Assembly (NCBI GenBank): GCA_000149265.1
Contig: CH003126.1
Location: forward strand, 307,526-371,525
Direction: 5' to 3'
Length of the DNA: 64,000 nucleotides
From: Ciona savignyi
Lineage: Eukaryota; Chordata; Ascidiacea; Phlebobranchia; Cionidae
Positions 57,986-64,000 of this stretch are shown in pieces (the first letter of the stretch is position 1; the number at the start of each line of letters is the position of its first letter). The notes under the pieces were generated by a model. The model did no database searches. It had not been told where the DNA came from and worked only from the letters and a program-made list of their open reading frames with translations. Both the position numbers and the translations under genes were made by a program.

Positions 57986-60074
57986 TAAATAAAAATAAAT
58001 TTTAACAGAACAATTTAAATTAAAATTTACTAATTAAATTTAATGTTATTTAAGCCTTATAAGTAAAAGTGTGCAAGCGATTTTTTGCTATTAATCTTTT
58101 ACTCTCTTTAATATTTTACCTGCAGTGATTTAGCCTATTGGATATCTGGTACATACTAACAAATTAAAAAAAGTGCAATTTACGTGTTTATTATGTTCGT
58201 ATTATTATGGGCGTATAGACACAGACGGATCAGTGGTTCAGATTTGTTTGAGGTTTTTCACGGAAATTTCATTGAATGCTGGTCGTAGAAGATATATTTG
58301 TATTCACATTAACATTCACTATTGAATTATGTTGGTTTTATGTGTATAACTGTTTTATATACGAGCTGATGGCAGATTACAATTGCTTATTTACTTACTC
58401 ATATATCTTGTGTGTTTTTTATTAAATAATCCAGAACCACAGTTTCTAAATAAAAAAAACAATTATAAAAGTTTAAAATTGTTTGAACAACTAGTAATGG
58501 TAAATACCCTGCAGACACTCTTTAGTTTTTTTGTATTTAATTTATGGGATTATAGCCTTATAAAAAATATATATAAAACGGTTTAACTTACAAGGTCATC
58601 ACGAAACTTACCCGGAGAAAAAATTAACCAAAAGAAAAAACTCAATAAAATCCCTTGATATTGTGGAGCACCCATAACTTTGTCAGAAAAAAAAAACGAT
58701 CAAAATATTGAATAAAGGTTTTTCCGATGTGAATCCAGCCTTATAGGCGACGTACAAACTAAACCAAAATAGCCATCCCGCCTGACGCTTAACCGAACGT
58801 GTATGTGCGATGTACAACTGTTCTTTGTTTATTATTCGTGATGAGATGAATGGCAGTTACCAATGTAATGATTAACTGATTGCTGCATTAAACAAGCAAT
58901 TTTGCTTGATGTCAAACTGTTCGCTGCATTTTGTGGCGCGAGCAAGTTAGGTAATACGCTGACAGCTTGTACCTGATTGTCTAGAAAAGTGAGATTAGTT
59001 TAAATTCACCATTAACATTGCATTGTTGGGTATTAGACAGGATTCTTAAGCTTAATTGTTAGCTTAATAGCGGAGAAATAAAGTCAGAAATCATTTTACT
59101 ATATTAGTATATTGCTTCTTCAAAAAGCCCCTTTTATAAAACGTTGCAAACCACGTAGGTTGAGTCTACTTTAACCGACCTTTCCAAATGTAAAGATTAT
59201 AGAGCATATTAAATAATCAGAAATATATTAAATTGTTTTTTAATAAAAATTAAATTCCCCAATGTAGATTAAATACATAATTGGTATTTTTTCGCTTAGT
59301 TTTAAAAAAATATAAAAAATATTTCAATCGAGTTACGCTTAAAAAGATATAAGCATTTTTCTTTGTTTTTATTGTGTGTTTTTTTGTATACAAGAACACT
59401 TACTTAATAGAACAGAATTATCAAGTTTTGATTAGTAACTCCGAAATGCACAATTCATATGCCTGTTAAACATATAGCATTCAGTCAAAGTGCGTTTGAA
59501 ATATAGTGGTGATTACCATGTTGTTGACACTCTCTCTGTGACGGCAGCATCACGCATCAAACGACCACGCGCTATTTTTAAACCGTTTATTAGTAGTTAG
59601 CGGTAACTAAAAAAACATGCATTTATGTATATGCATAATAAAATGGAAAATGTGGAACTGTACAACGAAATGATACCTTCACAATAGCGCGTCTGTCATT
59701 CTTTGAATGTTTATTTCTATAATATTAAATCAAACAAAAACAATTTCACTTGAACGAAAATACCAACGCAAAAACGTTTGAAAAGACATACCTTATTTAT
59801 TGTTTATTTTAAAAAACTGCCTCGTGGTCGTAGCCGAACTCAAAAACCATTAACCGCCAAGGTCAAATCATAAAGATAAATGTTACAAAAAATCAATGAA
59901 CCATAAACCACCATTGAACCATAAAAATATCGACTGCAGCGGTGCAGTAACACCCTTATAGTTTACTGCAAGTTTTATACCAAATATATCAAAGTTTTAA
60001 GAACCGCGTAATGCAGGTAAAGTAGACAGATAAATAGTTAAAAGTCGAATTTAATTGAGTTTTTCACTGATTTT

Positions 60075-60165
60075 CTTCTGTATTTTACTTGTTCCTGTGT
60101 CGTGATTTAATTCGTTTGCCATTTTTAATACTAGGGCAAAAATAACTAAACTAAACTAAAACTAA
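60075..60165 (-). repeat. Repeat-D end just upstream of the SLC43A3-like gene
   Basis: TTGTTCCTGTGTCGTGATTTA and ATAACTAAACTAAACTAAAAC in reverse orientation. It ends 64 bases before the start codon, so it lies in the promoter or 5' UTR. Confidence 0.7.
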
Positions 60166-60228
60166 ATTTTTGATTGCAACTTTTATTTTAGGGCATTTTA
60201 AATGTTGTTACTTTAGAAATATCTTAAA

Positions 60229-61737
60229 ATGAAAGTACAGCGTGTACTGTCGGTTATCACTGGTATCCTGGAAGCTATTTGCTTCGAAGGTGTAATATAT
60301 GGTTGGGCCTCACTGAGCTACGTTCTTGAAGAAGAAGGATACTTCGGCCAGTCTTGCAAAAATCAGGGACTAAATTCAAGTTTAACTACAACTACAGCAG
60401 GTTACAATTATACCACTGAAAGTTACGCCGGCTCCGGAATATGCAATAAGCAAAAGGAAGATTTGAGTTTGGTGTACACGATTTCGTCCACCATGCAAGT
60501 GTATGTAGGCCTCATCAACGGAATTGTAATGGACAAGTTTGGTACATGGGTAGCAAGAAGTATTAACATAACTCTATTTGTTGGCGGGTGTTTTCTCACA
60601 GCGGGCTCAAGTGTCGAAACCTCTTGGTTTCTTTTTATTTCTATGGCCATGATATCAGTTAGCGGGTTTAACCTATTGATATCAAATATGCAGACTGGGA
60701 GCCTGTTTCATAAGAATAAAGCAACTATAATAACATTTATAAACGGGGCATTCGACTCATCATCTACATTATTCCTTCTTTTCAAGTTACTGTGGGAAAA
60801 CGGTGTCGGAATAAATACGTGCTTCTTTTTTCTTGGGACATTTTCGACCCTACTGTATTTGAGAACCTTTTTCCTGTTACCAAAGCGTACTCTTCCAGCC
60901 CAAATGACCAACCGTAGGTTGAAGTTTGGATACAAAGAACTGCCCTGCTGGGACAAAGATGGTCCAACTCCTAACCAAGAAGATGTCGTCACAACTTCCA
61001 CCAGTTTAAATGAAAGTTCCAATGCTAGCAAGTCTTTAAAATCCTGCATCTTAAGTATTTTGTTTTGGTCGAACCTGTTTTATTTGGTTATAAATCAGTT
61101 CAGAAAGGCCTTTTTTATCAGCACTTTTACCTCGTTTATTGATGGTTTGGTTGCAAAACAGGGTGGGAATTCCGAGACATATGTAAATGTTTTTGGAATT
61201 TTGCAATTTATGGGGATATTCCTTGCCCCGCTAAACGGGATCTTAATCGACTTCATCGTTAGAAGATTCTCCAAGAAAATGCCGAAAGAACTTGCGACTC
61301 TAAGGGCAGTCGCGTTTTCTGCAACGGTGACTTCTATAATCTCCACCCTATACTCGATAACTGCTGTAATTCCTGTACTGGAGCTTCAGTACTTTACGTT
61401 TTTGCTTTATGTGATGGGTCGTGCCTTTCTCTATGGCGGCAATTCTGCGTTTATCAGTCTTGTTTTTCCGGCATGTCACTTTGGGAAAATCTATGGGTTA
61501 ACCATGGCAATGGCAGGTTTATTTCAATTACTTCAATATCCGGTTTTTGTTGCAGTTTCGAGGGTTTACGACAACGATTTTACGGTTGTTAATAGCATTT
61601 TGTGTGCCTTTTGCGCCATTTCAATTATCCACCCTATCATTATATATTTCCAAGCAAATAAGCGATTGAAAAAATGGAAGCTTGCAATGGATAAAAGGAT
61701 TAATATTGAAAATACAACAACAGAAGCAACAGTTTAA
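60229..61737 (+). CDS. SLC43A3: SLC43-family solute carrier, SLC43A3-like (502 aa)
   Basis: Major facilitator superfamily membrane transporter. SLC43A3 carries purine nucleobases in mammals, while SLC43A1/A2 (LAT3/LAT4) carry large neutral amino acids. The full-length frame is uninterrupted and of normal family length (about 490-570 aa). Marks: YGWASL in TM1 (24-29), a long first outer loop with possible N-glycosylation at N49 and N60, the DKFGT loop after TM2 (102-106), NGAFDSSS at 172-179, and the FLYGGNSAF and HFGKIYGL motifs of the C-terminal half. Twelve helices are expected. The A3 branch fits best by overall look; substrate is inferred. Unlike its neighbours it has no introns in the coding region. 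AATAAA lies at 61964-61969. Confidence 0.93.
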   Translation: MKVQRVLSVITGILEAICFEGVIYGWASLSYVLEEEGYFGQSCKNQGLNSSLTTTTAGYNYTTESYAGSGICNKQKEDLSLVYTISSTMQVYVGLINGIVMDKFGTWVARSINITLFVGGCFLTAGSSVETSWFLFISMAMISVSGFNLLISNMQTGSLFHKNKATIITFINGAFDSSSTLFLLFKLLWENGVGINTCFFFLGTFSTLLYLRTFFLLPKRTLPAQMTNRRLKFGYKELPCWDKDGPTPNQEDVVTTSTSLNESSNASKSLKSCILSILFWSNLFYLVINQFRKAFFISTFTSFIDGLVAKQGGNSETYVNVFGILQFMGIFLAPLNGILIDFIVRRFSKKMPKELATLRAVAFSATVTSIISTLYSITAVIPVLELQYFTFLLYVMGRAFLYGGNSAFISLVFPACHFGKIYGLTMAMAGLFQLLQYPVFVAVSRVYDNDFTVVNSILCAFCAISIIHPIIIYFQANKRLKKWKLAMDKRINIENTTTEATV

Positions 61738-61963
61738 ATAATTTTAAGTTTTACCAATCTATAGTGCACTAACAATTGTAATGCACCACCGTATAGTCTA
61801 TAGTGGTAGTAGTAACATCTTCAATTGTTTTATTGACACACTAAATAGCCTACCAATATGATAAACTAACTTATTATTATAAGTATTTTTTTTATTCTGC
61901 ATTTTATTGGCAGCTTTATTAATGATTGTAGTGATTTAGTATTTATTTTCACAGCGTATACCA

Positions 61964-61969
61964 AATAAA
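61964..61969 (+). promoter_or_regulatory. Polyadenylation signal candidate of the SLC43A3-like gene
   Basis: AATAAA 227 bases after the stop codon, in an AT-rich 3' region. Confidence 0.5.
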
Positions 61970-62126
61970 GAACAAATCTTCTTTATTTTTATACAAATTA
62001 GCATATTTCTATTTTTCCAATATTCCATCAAATTCCCTGCTTCGTGTTTTTATCGTAGAAAAAATAAACTACGACGTTGTTTTATACGTAGGACTATGTA
62101 GCTTGTTTCGACAAATTAAGTTGTCT

Positions 62127-62198
62127 GACTCCGTGGCGCAACGGTAGCGCGTCCGACTCCAGATCGGAAGGTTGCGTGTTCAAATCACGTCGGGGTCA
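62127..62198 (+). tRNA. tRNA-Trp (anticodon CCA)
   Basis: 72 nt, no intron. A seven-pair acceptor stem closes (GACTCCG with CGGGGTC, one G-T pair). The anticodon loop is CTCCAGA with CCA at 62159-62161 on a five-pair stem. The internal promoter boxes are intact (TGGCGCAACGG in the A box, GTTCAAATC in the B box). A run of T follows from 62201 as a Pol III terminator. The sequence is nearly that of vertebrate tRNA-Trp. Confidence 0.96.
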
Positions 62199-62497
62199 AA
62201 TTTTATTTTTTACATTTCATGTTTAATTTTTTTAACACAACAGCATAAAAAATCTTTTTTGGGAAAGCCAAGCAAAAACCGTAGGTACTTGAACTGCACA
62301 ATTAAAAAAAAGATTATGTCTGTAAGTCAGGACTGGTGTGAAAATTAGTGGCAAGAATTAGTATAAATACTTTTACTAAGAAATTTACCATCTACAATTC
62401 GTTTAATGACATTAATTTAGCACACAATAAACATTACTTTATCGTTCGTTTGATTTTCAATCTCTCGTCACAGTTTATTATTACAACCCCACAGTCA

Positions 62498-62786
62498 AAT
62501 ATAGGATACGATATTTATATTTATTCCCGTGAATGTGAAAACCAAGGGAGTTAACACGTGGACAATCGTCAAATCACCGCGCGCGCACCGCTACCAAATT
62601 GTTTTCTGTAAGATTCAGACGTTCCTTTAAATAGGTAGAACCTATTAGTCCAATCGGTCCAGGCAATGTCCACTAAGTGCCCTGCATTAGAACGCAACGA
62701 CAATTGCTTGCAACCCGATTCGAACACGAAACCCTTTTGGTTAAAAAGCAACGCACTAACCCAACTAAGCTATCCAGTCGGACCCA
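62498..62786 (-). repeat. SINE-A copy downstream of tRNA-Trp
   Basis: ATAGGATACGATATTTATAT to AAGCTATCCAGTCGGAC. The middle block is short (GCGCGCACCGCTACC). Confidence 0.82.
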
Positions 62787-63239
62787 TAAAAACTATATCT
62801 AAAAAACCGTGCGTCATTTTTAGTGTTGATTGGACCAATTAAAAAGCTTTACCACCCAAACCATGCAAAAAAATAAACAAAAAAACATAGAAAAAGAACT
62901 TTATTTGATGGCAGGTTTCAATACAATCCAATTCTAAATTGCAGCGAAAAAAGAGTTATCCAAATTTTATTTGGTTTGATAATGCTAATTTAATGCATGG
63001 CAGTAAATGAAACACCCATGTATAAGTAATGACATTATTAATCCATAACACCATTTGCTAAACACGTTAATACGGCCAAACAAATGGAGAAAATGCGTTG
63101 ATAAGAGATATTAAATATAGAAAAAAGATGCCAATTAAAAATTTAACATTAAGAATAGAGTAAAATTAAGACAAATTTGGAAATTATTGTTTGATTTGCA
63201 AGCTTGGATTTTTGTGATAATTTACTACCGTAAAGGAAC

Positions 63240-63470
63240 ATTACGTCATCTCAAACTATGACATCAGCAACTGATGACATCACTGAACTAAGACGTTATT
63301 TTAAGTAGTGTTATCACAAATTTATGACATCATTTAAAGCGGGGAAATCACGAATTTATGACATCATCGAACTACGACGTCATCTTAAGCGGTGGCACCA
63401 CAAATCTGTGACATCATTAAACTATGACATCATTGAACTAGGAGATCATTGTACGATAACGTCAGTTTAA
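63240..63470. repeat. Cluster of CRE/AP-1-like TGACATCA and GACGTCAT motifs
   Basis: About ten TGACATCA or TGACGTCA-like octamers spaced 15-40 bases apart, joined by AACTA and AAGCGG words, so the block is also a degenerate tandem array. It lies just past the stop codon of the minus-strand gene at 63480. Confidence 0.8.
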
Positions 63471-63479
63471 GCTGTAAGG

Positions 63480-63620
63480 TCAATGTAGTTTGATGATATG
63501 TTGCAGACGACGCACAATGGGTTGGATGAAACTTGCAGATGAACCTTTCGTCTGAACCTCAGCGTTGCAGAGTTTCTTTAAGAAGTGGTCGGGGAGGGAG
63601 GAAGCCAGTTCCGATTTCAA
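63480..63620 (-). CDS. Last coding exon of a minus-strand gene that continues beyond the right edge
   Basis: Minus-strand reading frame of 46 codons plus TGA (63480-63482). It follows an acceptor-like TCAATCACAG ending at 63621. The peptide is amphipathic, rich in Leu, Lys and Ser, and reads like real protein (for example SLPDHFLKKLCN). Just upstream on the minus strand is a SINE-A (63667-63955), so the preceding intron contains that repeat. The product is not recognised, and the exon could start a little further upstream. Confidence 0.5.
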   Translation of the reverse strand: MKSELASSLPDHFLKKLCNAEVQTKGSSASFIQPIVRRLQHIIKLH

Positions 63621-63666
63621 CTGTGATTGAAAGTGGTTGGAACAATTGATAGTATTTTGGATGGTA

Positions 63667-63955
63667 AAGGATAGAATATTCATGTTTATCCCCGTGAATG
63701 GGAAAACCAAGGGCGTTATCACACTGGCAATCGTCAGATCACCTCGCGTTACCGGAGCTATTGCAGTGTGTTGTATATGATTCACATGTACCTTAAATTT
63801 TGTAGAACCTAATATTTAACTAGGTTCAGGCAATGTATGTTAAGTGTCTTGCCCAAGAACACAACCAACCAGCTAGCGACCAGTTTTGAACCTGCAAACC
63901 TTTTAGCTGAAAGGCGACGCATTAACCCACCAAGCTAATCGGTCGGACCGACATT
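63667..63955 (-). repeat. Near full-length SINE-A copy at the right edge
   Basis: AAGGATAGAATATTCATG to CCAAGCTAATCGGTCGGAC. The CCCACCGTCGGG block is deleted (CTCGCGTTACCGG). Confidence 0.88.
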
Positions 63956-64000
63956 TTGAATGAGTTTTAATGCCAAACCTTATAATGTTATTTATACAAG

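Larger units (their letters stand above)
54417..60228. other. Long gene-free stretch between the 335-aa gene and the SLC43A3-like gene
   Basis: No convincing exon on either strand. It contains a SINE-A, the 18S fragment and Repeat-D copies. Otherwise it is AT-rich sequence with many poly-A and poly-T runs. Confidence 0.55.

Overview
The window is nuclear DNA from an animal. It is AT-rich and holds compact, intron-rich genes with GT/AG introns and short exons among many tRNA-derived SINEs and small DNA transposons. The gene content is metazoan: a rhodopsin-family receptor, a DC-STAMP-domain protein, a TNF-family ligand, an MST kinase and an SLC43 transporter. Together with the repeat style this best suits a tunicate such as Ciona; the species is an inference.

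Layout. (1) 1-7783 (+): 3' part of a rhodopsin-family GPCR, nine exons visible. (2) 9139-9858 (+): single-exon two-pass membrane protein with a PPxY tail, unrecognised. (3) 12017-22820 (+): complete 14-exon DCST1-like gene, 685 aa, ending in a C4C4 RING-type finger. (4) 23051-23810 (-): two-exon, 105-aa small membrane protein, convergent with DCST1. (5) 25187-31604 (+): seven-exon, 288-aa TNF-superfamily ligand closest to ectodysplasin. (6) 34985-45730 (-): ten-exon, 406-aa GCKIII (MST3/MST4/STK25) kinase. (7) 48324-54416 (-): eight-exon, 335-aa basic Pro/Arg/Ser-rich protein, unrecognised. (8) 60229-61737 (+): intronless SLC43A3-like transporter, 502 aa. (9) 62127-62198 (+): tRNA-Trp(CCA). 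(10) 63480-63620 (-): last exon of a gene that runs off the right edge.

The gene models were assembled by hand from splice sites. Every join keeps the codon phase, and each complete model is a whole number of codons. I see no operon or shared pathway; the genes look like independent neighbours.

The rest is mostly repeats. SINE-A is about 290 bp with a tRNA-like head and a TATCC tail. SINE-B is about 110 bp and tRNA-like. MITE-C is about 200 bp with GGAGGGAAA-type inverted ends. There are several hAT-type elements with 8-bp target duplications, some nested in SINEs, and a dispersed family with TTTAGTTTAGTTTATT ends. Other items are a 76-77 bp minisatellite containing a 100-N gap, a decayed 18S rRNA fragment and a cluster of CRE-like motifs. 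No viral, prokaryotic or CRISPR feature was seen.
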